A stretch of DNA of 64,000 bases, taken from Apricaphanius iberus. Its lineage: Eukaryota; Chordata; Actinopteri; Cyprinodontiformes; Aphaniidae. The notes under the pieces were generated by a model. It made no database searches. It was not told where the DNA came from and was given only the letters and a program-made list of their open reading frames with translations. The stretch lies in contig JAPXFQ010000494.1 in the NCBI GenBank assembly GCA_028564705.1, positions 1,736,001 through 1,800,000 on the forward strand, written 5' to 3'. Shown here piece after piece: positions 48,421 to 59,884 of the stretch (within the stretch, counting starts at the first letter, position 1; every line of letters begins with the position of its first letter). Position numbers and translations under genes: made by a program.

Positions 48421-51400
48421 ATGATGTTCTTCACGCAACTGTTTACGTCCAAACGAGGCCCTTTAGCCAAAATCTGGCTAGCAGCGCACTGGGAGAAGAA
48501 ACTTACCAAGGCCCATGTCTTTGAATGCAACTTGGAGACGTCCGTCAAAGACATCCTGTCCCCTAAGGTACAGCTAATTAAAAAAACATGAATATACACT
48601 TCATTTAAATGGAATATACCAATTTAATACATCCAGTTCGTATGTAGTAACTTAAACATCTAAGGATATGTTATGAATCAGATTTTTTTTTTTTTCAGAT
48701 AAAAATTGGTTTGAGGACTTCTGGTCATCTGCTTCTCGGTGTGGTCAGAATCTACTCTAGGAAGACTAAGTACCTCCTTGCAGACTGCAGCGATGCCCTG
48801 GTCAAAATTAAAATGGCATTCAGGCCAGGTAACACAATCTGTACATTTGAAGAATTTTCATAGCACCCTGTTCTAACTTTTATTTGTATTAAGACATACA
48901 AATATCTAATAAAATTGATAGGTAATGATTTAGATAGCCCTAGACATTTTCAGAGTTTTTATTCAGTCTGAAAAAGTACCTACTTGTATTTTAAAAATGT
49001 TTTACAGCTCCAATTTAGTATAGGAAATTAAATAATGTATTATGATTTTCAGGAGATTTGTAAAGGAAATTTTCTGACCCACTTTCTGAGGCTAAGAATC
49101 AGAATTTCTACCCTAACTTGGACATGGCTACCACCGAGTCCAGATGTTCTTTTACAAGGCTTTACTTTGTGGTGACTGTGGCTCATTAAGTAGACTAGTT
49201 GTCTTGCAATCGGAGGGCCAATTCCAGCCTTTATCTTTGACATGTCGATGTGCCCCTGGGCAAGGCAACTCAACCTTAAGCTGCCTTCTGAGCTCCGTAT
49301 CGGTGTATGAATATGTGTATGTTTGCAAGTGTGAATGGTGGAATGTGGCTCCAGTGTAAAGCGCTTTGAGTGGTTACCGTGACTAGTGAAGCGCTATAGA
49401 AGTCCAGGCCATTTACCGTTTTATTTTAAATATCCACACACACAAAAATAGCACGCCTCTAAAAGTGTCATAGACAGACATTACAGAACTTCTATGAATT
49501 TAAAATAATCTCCTGCTTAACAAATATATACCAAGATAACAGAAAAAGTGAGCTTATAAATAAATGGCTGGGGGGGGGATCTGCATAATGCCATGTCCTT
49601 AAATAAGCTTGAATATCATCCCAACAGTTTTTACAAGCACATTTATAAATAACTGATTTTTAAATTTTTTATTATGAGGCATTTTTATTGCAGAACTTTA
49701 GTTTAGGCAGTGAATCAAGAAAAATGCTGTCTTTAACACGTGTGCCACCAGAGGGCCACATTGACGTTTTAAACCCATTGACTCTTGTTTCTCAACTCAT
49801 CATGTGTTCAGGCTTTTAGATTTAAATAAATAAAACAAAATCCTCTTTTCTATTATTGTTTCATGCTTGTTAATTAGAAACATTATTTTTGCATAATTTT
49901 CTTACAAATTTTAATACTGTTTTCAATTGAAACAATCGTTATTGCTAACTTGTCTACGTAAAATGTTTTAGCTGTTTGGTTTTATGGTAATCCCCTAGGT
50001 CAAACGGACATGCCTGTGGAAGGGCTTGAGGCAACAATGAAAGCCATCACTCTGGTTGAAGACTTCACTGCCTTTGACACCCCGCTGCCGCTCCCCAGGT
50101 GACCGTTCAGTCTCCACAGACTCCCATCAGTAATTTCTACAACACTTCCCTGGGAAACATGCTCATGGAAATTATTTCAAATGAATTCATCAACAGTATT
50201 AATCTCTGTTGTTTATATCCAACATTTTCTGATACATTTTTAATCATTGTTGCTCTCACTGTGCCGTCCTGATGCTGAAACGACAGCGACATTGATGTTG
50301 TGGACCATTTGTCACTGAACCAGTGTCGATCAGAGGAAATTACTCTGAAAGAGGATTTTGGGCATCAGTTTTTGAACTTCCAGGACATCGGTGAGAGCCA
50401 GATTGTTTTCAGGTCACGTTAACCCTCCATATCTTTATGTTTACAGGAGTATATCAGTTAATACTGTATTATTAGGCAGTATCTGCCGTTTCTAGGACAA
50501 AGCTGCTTCTTATTTTGTCTTTTTATTTGTCCTACCCACCCCCGCTTCACTCCAGCTGAGTCAGATGAGTCCCAGAGCCAAGCAAATGCACTGCTGGACA
50601 GAAGCTGTGACAGCTTTGCACAACACAGAGACGGATTTGGAGACGAGGAGAATGAATTTGACCTACTTGGTAGTCTGTGCTGAATTAATCCCTTTTAATT
50701 CTCGATTACCTTTTGTCCTGAAAAGCAAGTTTATTAGAAAAGCTCATTGTTCTCTGTAATGTTAATGATTGTTTTAACGTTCTTCTTTACAGGTCCTTCT
50801 CAAAAAATTAGCATATTGTGATAAAGTTCATTATTTTCTGTAATGTACTGATAAACAATAGACTTTCATATATTCTAGATTCATTACACAAAACTGAAGT
50901 AGTTCAAGCCTTTTATTGTTTTAATATTGATGATTTTGGCAAAAAAGTAAAGAAACACCCAATATTCCTATGACAAAAATTTGCATATTTCATCCGACCA
51001 ATAAAAGAAAATTGTTTTTAAAACAAAAAAGTCAAGCTTCAAATAATTATGTTCAGTTATGCACTCAATACTTGCTCAGAAATCCTTTTGCAGAAATGAC
51101 TGCTTCAATGTGGCGTGGCATGGAGGCAATCAGCCTTTGGCACTGCTGAGGTGTTATGGAGGCCCAGGATGCTTCGATAGCGGCCTTAAGCTCATCCAGA
51201 GGGTTGGGTCTCTCTCAACTTTCTCATCACAATATTTCACAGATTCTCTATGCGGTTCAGGTCAGGAGAGTTGGCAGGCCAATTGTTCACAGTAAACCAC
51301 TTACCAGTGGTTTTGGCACTGTGAGCAGGTGCCAGGTCGTGCTGAAAAATGAAATCTTCATCTCCATAAAACTTTTCAGCAGATGGAAGCATGAAGTTCT

Positions 51401-54400
51401 CCAAAATCTCCTGATAGCTAGCTGCATACATTTCAGACATTTTGGCCTTTCCTTCTCTCCAGTCTTCCTCTCTTGCACCTTGATTTCCGAATGACATTCA
51501 AAATTTGCCTTCATCCGAAAAAAAAGCACTTTGGACCACTGAGCAACAGTCCAGTGCTGCTTCTCTGTAGCCCAGGTCACGCGCTTCTGCCGCTGTTTCC
51601 CATTTCCTGCACACGCCTGTGCACGGTGGCTCTGGATGTTTCTACACAAGACTCAGTCCACTGCTTCCGCAGGTCCCCCAAGGTCTAGAATCGGTCCTTG
51701 TCCACAATCTTCCTCAGGGTCCGGTCACCTCTTCTTGTTGTGCAGTGTTTTCTGCCACACTTTTTCCTTCCCACAGAAGGCACTGAGGTGCCTTGATACA
51801 GCACCCTGGGAACAGTCTATTCGTTCAGAAATTTCTTTCTGTGTCTTACCCTCTTGCTTGAGGGTGTCAATGATGGCCTTCTGGACAGCAGTCAGGTCGG
51901 CAGTCTTACCCATGATTGCGGTTTTGAGTAATGAACCCGGCTGGGAGTTTTTAAAAACCTCAGGAATCTTTTGCAGGTGTTTAGAGTTAATTTGTTGATT
52001 GAGGAGCAAGTTGAGGTGGCTCGGGCATCTGGTCAGGATGCCTCCCTGGTGAGGTGTTCCGGGCACGTCCCAGCGGGAGGAGGCCCAGGGGAAGACCCAG
52101 GACTTGCTGGAGGGATTATGTCTCCTAGCTGGCCTGGGAACGCCTTGGGATTCCTCCCGAGGAGCTGGCCCAAGTAGCCGTGGAGAGGGAAGTCTGGGTC
52201 TCTTTGCTTAGGCTACTGCCCCCGCGACCCGACCCCGGATAAGCGGATGCTGATGGATGGATGGATGGATAGTTGATTCAGATGATTAGGTTAATGGCTC
52301 GTTTAGAGAACCTTTTCATGATATGCACATTTTTTGAGAATTTTTTGCCACAATCATCAATATGAAAACAATAAAAGGCTTGAACTACTTCAGTTGTGTG
52401 TAATGACTCTAGAATATATGAAAGCCTAATGTTTATCAGTACATTACAGAAAATAATTAACTTTATCACAATATGCTAATTTTTTTAGAAGGACCTGTAT
52501 TGTAAATTATAGCGACCCACCGTCTTCTTAATCTCCCTTCAGACTTCCTGACAAACCCCAGTGATCAGACAGAGACCCCATACTTCATCCTGGAAGAGCC
52601 CCAACACGAACACAAAGACAGTTCTGCAATAAATGATGATCAGCATCAAATGGGTGAAGATGTGTTTTAGCGCAGTGTCCCGAATAAAGTTTCCACCCTC
52701 TGAGCTTTCACTTTTTTAATGTTCGTCGTTCTTGTTTTCCAGATGTTGACAGCAGAGATTCCGAGGTGACAGAAGTACCTAAAGTAAACGAGACCACCCT
52801 GCTCACAGATGATGGCGTTGCTTTCGCTTTAGAACCTGTTCCCATCACCCGTAAGCACAAACGCCTCAGACTGGTCTCCACCCTTGTTTGCAGTGAGTAA
52901 TATTCAGTGATTAATTGATTTTTAAAAAGAAGAATCTTCATTTTAGCAAACTCTGAAAGAAAGATGGGCAAGCGGAAACGTAAATTGTTGGTGGACCATA
53001 CTAAGGAGTTGAGCAACGAGTTCATCAAAGAGCAGATCTCCGATTATTCCGATCTGGTTGCTCCGCTGGACATGGCCCCGCCCACTGTGCAGCTCATGCA
53101 GTGGAAGGAGAGCGGAGATGCCGGCAAACTCTTCTCAAAACCGTGTTCCGCTGTGGTGAATCCGCACATAAGAGAGGTCAAACTCGACGCGTGCGTTGTG
53201 TCGATACACTGTTTTTGCCATCAATATCCATGTTAGCTACTTATAAATAACGGGATGTTGCCTTTACAGCTCTTTGCCGAAAGTGTCTTCCAGGTATCCT
53301 TCTGCAGAATAGGGGAGGAGGTTGAACAAATACGCCAGGAGGAACAAGAAGGTAAGAACTTAGTGATATAACGGTGGATTATTTATTTGGAACAGTTTGT
53401 CTTTATATATGATATATTATCCATAGTAGTATATAGGTATACAAAATTTGTTCAGGACTTCTGTGTATGTAATGATATTTTGATTATTATATTTTGAGAT
53501 CTCAAAGAATTATTTATTTATTTTTTCTAATTTTGTTTTCTTCAACTTTTTGGAAATCATTGTATCTTTTAAGTTTTCAAACTACTGATTGTTATATGAA
53601 TTGTAAACTATTGACCTATTTTTCTCTTCTCTGCACAGAATAAGTAATTATTTTAGCAGTTATTATTGTTATGTATGTGTGTTAAATAAAATAAACTTAA
53701 TGAGACGTACATAATGTGGTTCATGTATAAATACAGGCGTCTTCACTGAAACCCCCTGATAAAGATGTGCAAAACCCCTATTTTAATTGTAAAGGATTAA
53801 TCTACCACGAAAACAGTAGAAAAATCCAACATTTTAATACATTTATTCAGTGGGGAAACCAGGGGGGCTTTTTTTTTTTGTTTGTTTTTTTAGTCCTGCT
53901 GATAATACAGTCAGCAACTTTTTTTGTCAGATTCGGCAGTTAAAGTTGTTTAACATTTCACATGGTTGTAGCAGAGAAAGAGAAGAGCTTTCTGTGGGGT
54001 CTTACAAATATTAAAAGGTCTTAAATTTCATTATTTTGATTTTAGTTCCTATTTGAGGTCCGAACGTCTGTACAAGGTATTTAGTTACCTCTAGTTAGCT
54101 CTTAATTTTGTGCATTTATTCATTCCTTTTTTTATTTTAAAGGGTCTATATCATGCATGGAGTTTACAACCATCTGGTAATGCAATTTTCTCATAAAAAT
54201 AACACCACCAGAATGGTTTTCGGCTTAATTCTCGCATCTCTGAGTAATCCTACTGAATTCTGCTCTCTGAGCAGCTGCCCCTAACCTCTCCTAGAAATCA
54301 ACTGAGGGTGTTTCTCAATGTTACTTACAAGGACACTGTCCTTCCTTGGACAAAGAAAACGGTTAAATGGAACAGAATTGCCTCACCTGACCACGGCTGC

Positions 54401-57061
54401 CTGCTTACGAGCTCTGTTTACGTCCCGCCGTCGTAGTGACATAATATCGTAGTAACGTTTCTTCAGCCATGGAACTGGAAATGTATAATGACCTTTTTAC
54501 TTTTTTTAAACTATATTTATGTTGGTTAAATTTGAAGCTGAAACTACTAAGCAACTAACCAACCATATATAACTTTTTTGGATCTAAAAATTAATAATAG
54601 CAATAAAAAAAATAAAACAAACATTTTAGATATAAGCCTGATAGCTACAATTAGTTTACTTACATTTAAACTGGAAATCTACCCCCCAAGTGGCTGCTGC
54701 TGGCGCCTATTCTGGGAAGTTTTTGACCGAGAGAAGCCGTCAAGGCACCTCTGATGTATCCTTGGTCAGTTAGCTAAATGGCTAACAAACGGAGAACAGA
54801 TGCCTAGTTGGCACATGAACACTGGAACGCCTTGGCATCTAGGGCTGGGTATCGATTCAAATTTCAAGAATCGATTCGATTCCGATTCTCAAGAGTTGGA
54901 ATCGATTCAATCTGATCCAATTCACTATTGATATTGGTCAGTGCTATTAAAAGCTTCTTTTTTACTGTTATCTTAATTATATGCCAGGAATTCAATGACT
55001 AAACACTGGGTGAGTAACAGTTCACCATGGAAAACTGTATTATCCCTGTCAGACACAAAACTTAAAATGGCCTTCTGGACTGTTCCTTCCCATTTCATCT
55101 TTAAAAAGGGCAAACTATTCTAAAAAATAAAATTGATTTTTGAATTTGTGAATCGATTCGATTTGATTTCTATAAGAACCGATTTTTCAATTATTTCAAC
55201 ACAGCTCTATTGGCATCAAGGCGAGGTTCTTTGGCATTGAGAAACACCCTGAGTGTTCAACTAGTGACATCATTAGTTGAACACTCAGGGTGTTGAGGCG
55301 TCTGCACCACCCCTGCAGACAGGCTTACCTGTGATAGAGTTCAAACACACCCTCCTCCTTCTCAAACTTCATGGCTGCTTCAGTGTTTAGCAGCTTAAAT
55401 CACTTTCTTTGTTGGATTTTTTACTTTCTCCATGATAACGCCTGTTTGGCTGCATGGATTACATTATTCTACATTCCTAAAGAACAGCAGCTGGAGGAAG
55501 CGGGTTTATAGAGAAACGATCCATTTCACTTCGTTGTCTAACATTTATTATAGGATACAAGTTACATTTTAGGACAAATTAATACTGTATAACACCAACG
55601 GTAACATTTTATCATATATATGTCTATCCCAGAAGTTGAAAGCTGTAAAAAAGCGTGATATAGTCCCTTTAAGAAATACTCCAGTTTCATTCATTCCTTC
55701 CATGTGCTGTAGTTGTGTCAGAAGTCATGGATTGCTAATAAAACATTCTTAGAAACTCAACTTAAAGGAAACTGATATAAGAATTTAAAAAGGTTTAAGT
55801 TACTTTACTTTTAAAATTATTACAAGTACCAATAACTGCCAGTCAATTTTTTTATTTAAAAATTTTTTCTCAAATTTTGTTTTACTTTTTCCCCACTAAA
55901 GGAATATACTGAGATTAAAGGTGGGATTATTCCCTCTTTTCCATAATTAAAAGATTCCTTTATTTTAAGGGATTTAATAGATTTTTCCCCGGGTTGCCAT
56001 CATGTTTGTTGTTTGTTTTTAATTGTTTTATTCTACCTGCCCTGGATGGTTTCAATCTAGCTCCGAGGGACCACAGCGCCCTCACCCCAGGCAACATAAG
56101 TGTCGTAGATTCATCTTTGGACACTGAAAAAACCCACAACACCGAGCTGACAGCCCTCGACCTCCTGAATGACAACCGAGAGACCTACTCTGAGCTCCCA
56201 CAAGTAAGCTCTAACTGGAGGAAATGTGAGGAATTTTATTTATTTATTTTTTTACTCCTTTGTATTCTGCTGTGTGTTTTTATCAGGTTGAAAACAGTGT
56301 AGAGTTCTCACATCCAGACCTGCCGTCAGAGGACTCCATGTTTGTACATCCCTCTAATGTAGAGCATTGCACTCAGTCGACTTCCCTCCACACTCAGGTA
56401 CTTGTTAGGAAACAAAATATACTTTTGCTGTTGGTTTTCTCCTTCTGCTGATCTCATCTCTGGCTTTAAATATCAAATCGTCTGAAAATAGCTGCCGTGC
56501 TGTTGTGAAGAAGCTATAGTCTGTCAGCTCTTAACAGATGGCAGGTGTTAATTTTCCCCTGCTGGGTTGACTTTGTGCCCAGCATCCCGGAATAAAATGT
56601 GATGCTTTTCCAACCTGCAGTCTCTACTGGGAAGCCAGGACTTTGAGGAGAGGAGGATAACCAAAAGAGCGGAGAAACTTCTGAAGCACCTTAAAGTAAG
56701 GGTCCTCCTAGTGTCGCATTTGTATGAATTGGGAACAAAAGCCTTTGTGTTTAGGACACATAGCTCCAGATTCTCACTTTGCACTCACAGGGATTTAAAG
56801 ATGAAAGGATTAGGGTAGTTTTTGGGGGAAATTTTAAATTATCATCTATGCGTACGTTTCTGTTTGTGTCCACAGCAGAGCCAGACCGTCAGAGACCCCA
56901 CGTTCAGCCTGAAGTTGCTCTGTGAAGGAAGCACTCGAGCGCAGGCTGCAGCCACTTTCTTCTCCCTCCTGGTGCTGAAAAAGCAACAAATTATCCTGCT
57001 GCACCAGACCGCCCCCTACCAGGACATCACTGTGACTCCTGGGCCTGAATACTACACTTAA
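48421..57061 (+). CDS. rad21l1: RAD21-like 1, meiotic cohesin kleisin subunit
   Basis: The kleisin that bridges SMC1 and SMC3 in meiotic cohesin. Coding exons: 48421-48567, 48699-48828, 49999-50098, 50287-50390, 50556-50669, 52543-52653, 52743-52850, 52947-53176, 53270-53351, 56061-56203, 56287-56397, 56621-56695, 56876-57061. Joined they give 546 residues (human RAD21L1 is about 556). N-terminal SMC3-binding part: [34 protein letters not shown]. Middle: basic KRKRK at 281-284 region and SDYSDL..MAPP segment. C-terminal winged helix: [16 protein letters not shown] and [19 protein letters not shown] and VNETTLL point to RAD21L1 rather than RAD21. Translation may start at either of two adjacent ATGs (48421 or 48424). 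ExxR sites at E375-R378 and E469-R472 are possible separase sites. Confidence 0.92.
49166..49425 (+). mobile_element. tRNA-derived SINE, family A, diverged copy
   Basis: Lies in rad21l1 intron 2. The head GTGGTGACTGTGGCTCATTAA, then GTCTTGCAATCGGAGGGCC, is a decayed tRNA-like region. The body GTGCCCCTGGGCAAGGCAAC and the tail GTAAAGCGCTTTGAGTGG and GGCCATTTACC match the copy at 29,217-29,476 in reverse orientation. Confidence 0.8.
51237..51913 (-). pseudogene. Tc1-like transposase, broken
   Basis: The start [20 protein letters not shown] at 51,913 is followed by [19 protein letters not shown], a helix-turn-helix. The frame then changes; [15 protein letters not shown] sequence, and later [18 protein letters not shown] and [16 protein letters not shown], carry the middle and last parts of the DDE domain. 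The protein ends right after IENL, short of the usual C-terminus. At least two frameshifts and a loss of the first catalytic strand region make it inactive. Confidence 0.8.
52001..52271 (+). mobile_element. LINE 3' fragment nested in Tc1
   Basis: The last coding part of a fish LINE (in one frame [14 protein letters not shown] and [10 protein letters not shown]) is followed by CCCGCGACCCGACCCCGGAT and a (GATG)n tail. GTTGATT occurs on both sides (51,994-52,000 and 52,272-52,278), a 7-bp target duplication. It is truncated at its 5' end. Confidence 0.8.
54305..55250. mobile_element. Inverted-repeat element AGGGTGTTTCTCAATG
   Basis: The left end AGGGTGTTTCTCAATG (54,305-54,320) is the exact reverse complement of the right end CATTGAGAAACACCCT (55,235-55,250). 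Length 946 bp, no transposase; a second element is nested at 54,840-55,209. Superfamily not assigned. Confidence 0.7.
54840..55209. mobile_element. Nested MITE with GGCTGGGTATCGATTC end
   Basis: Begins TAGGGCTGGGTATCGATTC, is full of AATCGATTCGATT motifs near both ends, and ends ACAGCTCTA. This is typical of small fish hAT-type MITEs. It lies within the larger element. Confidence 0.6.
55243..55294. repeat. Perfect 21-bp palindrome with 10-bp loop
   Basis: AACACCCTGAGTGTTCAACTA (55,243-55,263, 21 bases with its last base) pairs exactly with 55,274-55,294; the loop is GTGACATCAT. The left arm overlaps the right end of the element 54,305-55,250. Confidence 0.95.
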
Positions 57062-57610
57062 GATGGAATTCCAGTTGTTTAAAGTTTGCGGAGGATTCAT
57101 AGATGTGCTGCAGTCGGGACTTCACTGCAGGGGGATGTTTGTGTTATAATGCCAGTGGAAGCACGTTCGCAAGTTTGCGATTAGGGATTAACGCATTACA
57201 GCTGTTTAAAGCTCATGTTAGTCTGTTTGTGTGAGAAAATATTTATTGTTTATTGTTTTTCTTCTACGTTGTATTTTATATCTACTGCTTGTTTTTTTGT
57301 TTTTTTACATCCCCACCTGTTCAGTTCGTGCTTGTTTAAAGTGCAGAGTGTCTGATGTCTAATGCAAGAACAGCTTCATACCGATGTGATTAAGCTCTAA
57401 CCTGAGAGAGAAAACCAGCGTGATAACTTACAATGAGCATAAAGACAATTAAAATAATTCTTAAACCTGTGAAATTTGATTACTATGCATTGTTCCAATA
57501 ACAGAAATGTTAAAGTGTACAAAATGCTGTGATGTCTGTACCGCTGGTGCAAGTTATTTCTCTGACTTGCAACCTTTAGTTATTAAAGCATAACTGCTGG
57601 CAGGTATGTC
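57062..57610 (+). other. rad21l1: rad21l1 3' untranslated region
   Basis: Follows the TAA stop. ATTAAA at 57,448 and at 57,582 are candidate polyadenylation signals; no AATAAA is seen. The end is inferred. Confidence 0.45.
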
Positions 57611-57899
57611 GCTGGCACAGATTGTTCTACCATTTTTTTTCTTCCTTCCACCAAACTTTCAGATAATACTATTGAATACAACATTCTCTGAAAAGCCAGT
57701 TTCTTCTCAAAAATCTCAAAACAATATGAAGTTCAAGTTTCAAAAATTAAAACTCGAATTAATTCAATACATACATTTGAATATTTCAAGCCTTTATTTA
57801 TTATTTAAATTATAACTTGCAGAAAGTTTTAATGTTGCAGAACAAAATCTTAAGAAGCATTATTAATCTATAAATGCATTACATACACCAAGGTGGAGA

Positions 57900-58760
57900 C
57901 ATTATAGAGGTTCAGGAGACTGTAAGTGGCACCCTCCAGATTGAGATTAAAAGACTTTCCTAAATAAGATGTTATTTGAAGTATCCAACTAAATTCGTAG
58001 AAAGTTGAATTAAAGGATGGGCAGACCCTTGAGAGAAGTGGCAAGTTGAATTATTTGGAGAAATTTGGGGGCGCTTCACAAGAAGTGGACTGTGGCTGGA
58101 ATCGGTGCATCAAGCGCCACTTGCACAAACAAATCCAACACATTGAATGCAAATGACATCCTCCACTTGTCAAGCCACTCCTGCAGTAGAGAGAACATTA
58201 GAAGCCTTTTCTCCAGAGGAAGGAGAAAACACCTGGACTGTTGCTCAGGGGTACAAAATCCTTTATTCAGACGAAAGTAAACTTTGCATTACATTCGGAA
58301 ATCAAAGTAGAGTCTGGAAGAAGAGATCCAGGGTGAAGTTTCCACAGTGCCGTGCCATCTGCTGGTACTGCTAGTCCAGAGTCAAAGCAGCCATCTACCA
58401 GAACATTTTAGAGCACTTCAGGTTCCCTTCTGCAGAGCTTTGTGGAGATGCCCCTTTCATTATCCAGCAGGACTTGGCACCAACACTGCCAAAAGTACCA
58501 AAATCTGGTTCAATAAACGTCGCCTATGTGTTGCTGTGCTTGATTGACCAGAAACCTGGCACTGATCTGAACCCTGTCCAGAATCTCTGGGGTAGACTAT
58601 TATTATATATTAATATGTATAATATATTATTATCAAGAGGAACTTGAGAGACACAACCTCTACATCTCAGCAGAACCAGATTGATCCCGTCCATGCCGCG
58701 ACGCATTGGTGCAATACTTTGTGCAAAATGAGCCATAACCAGGTTATGAGTGAATACAAA
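57900..58760 (+). mobile_element. Tc1-like relic, same type as the intronic copy
   Basis: Fragments such as TWTVAQGYKILYSDESKLCI and NQSRVW, later IYQNILEHF, LAPTLPK-like and NPVQNLWG, follow the order of a Tc1 transposase. Similar phrases ([26 protein letters not shown]) occur on the minus strand at 51,237-51,500. Many stops and shifts; no terminal repeats identified. Confidence 0.7.
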
Positions 58761-58984
58761 TGAACATAGTTTTCTGATATCTGATGTGTCTTCTTTTATT
58801 GATCTAATGATCATAACTGATCAAGTCATGATCTGGTTTCCTTGGGTTTTCATTAGCTGTATGTAATAAATGTATTTATAAATTTATTACATAATATTAT
58901 TTATTATATAAATTTGATATGTAAACCGCTTTTCCGTTTTTTCCGAGGGTGATTGCGGTTAGTTCATACGGTGATGAGTCCCTA

Positions 58985-59190
58985 CTGTCACTTTAAGAAG
59001 CAGCAATGCAGCAGACTCACTCGCCTCATTTCATCTCGGGGCTTCATGACTGCAGGATGGACTCTCATCAGCACCTTCAGCAGCTTTTCTTCCTGCTGCC
59101 GCCGGGGACCATGAAGTCAGGCAGGAACAGAGGTTCTTCTGTGGTGCACAGCTTCCACCTGCCGAACCGGTACTTTTTTACGAGCAGAGG
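58985..59190 (+). other. Possible first exon (snph?)
   Basis: A GC-richer patch with an open frame ends at a donor-like CAGAG/GTACGA (59,190). It could be the untranslated first exon of the gene starting at 63,742. The peptide itself is not recognised and no direct link can be shown. Confidence 0.25.
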
Positions 59191-59884
59191 TACGACCGTC
59201 GTTTTCCTTTACTGTATGTAGGACACCGCTAAGTCAGGGTTCGTTTTATTTAAATGCAAACTAAAATCTATCGGCTTGAATGTTCTGTGCAGTGACTTTT
59301 TTCTTTTATTTCAATTCCTGCAAGATTATGTTCAGCATGCGACAGATGTAAGGAAACGGTGACATTTTAATCGCTCCATCCCTGCATGATTTGAAACTGA
59401 AACGGTCTGGTTTCATCTCCGGCCGCTGCTCTGAGTTCGTCCTCCTCCACAGTAAACACTCTCCCCACGCTTACGTAAGGCGATTGCGTATTTCTCACCA
59501 GCTCTTTGCCACTTGTTGCGCAAAGCAGAGGAGAGCTTCGTCCTAGAAAAGGAGATGTAGGACGACAGTGAGATGAGAAACTGCAGCGTCTCCTCCTCCA
59601 CCTCCAAACCGGTGAATCATCAGGTTTCTGAAACTCAGCTGAGATGCAAGTTTTGGAGGAAACTGGGGACATTTTGTGCTCATTTGATAAAAATGCTCAG
59701 TTGTATCTGATGAAGAGTTCATCAGCTTTCTCGTGAAGTTCAGTGTGTACACTCTGCACTCTGTTTAAAGACTTTTCTGGCTTAATGCAGATTTTCACTG
59801 TCAAATAACTTATGATAAAATAACAAATGAACGTGTGGGACCTAAGTTATTTATGTCAATACAATGTACAGCCACATGTCTATG
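59191..59884. other. Intergenic DNA or first intron
   Basis: A 64-codon minus-strand frame (59,413-59,607) with a polar, helix-like composition is unrecognised. Nothing else is supported. Confidence 0.35.

Larger units (their letters stand above)
50790..52497 (-). mobile_element. Tc1-like transposon in rad21l1 intron 5
   Basis: Both ends read CAGGTCCTTCT (one as reverse complement) and are flanked by TA. The terminal inverted repeats run about 155 bp (50,790-50,945 and 52,342-52,497) with roughly eight mismatches, so the copy is fairly young. Inside, on the minus strand, lies a broken transposase. A LINE fragment is inserted at 52,001-52,271. The element is confined to the intron; the neighbouring exons (50,556-50,669; 52,543-52,653) are intact, the latter only 45 bp from the right end. 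Confidence 0.9.
53352..56060. other. Long rad21l1 intron 9 with repeats
   Basis: A 2.7-kb intron. It contains the inverted-repeat element 54,305-55,250, another element nested inside it, and a perfect 21-bp palindrome. The rest is AT-rich with T runs. Confidence 0.7.

Noticed and set aside
59413..59607. A polar 64-codon minus-strand frame resembling part of a helical protein
   Set aside because: It is short, has no recognised motif, and overlapping frames on the same strand are equally open.
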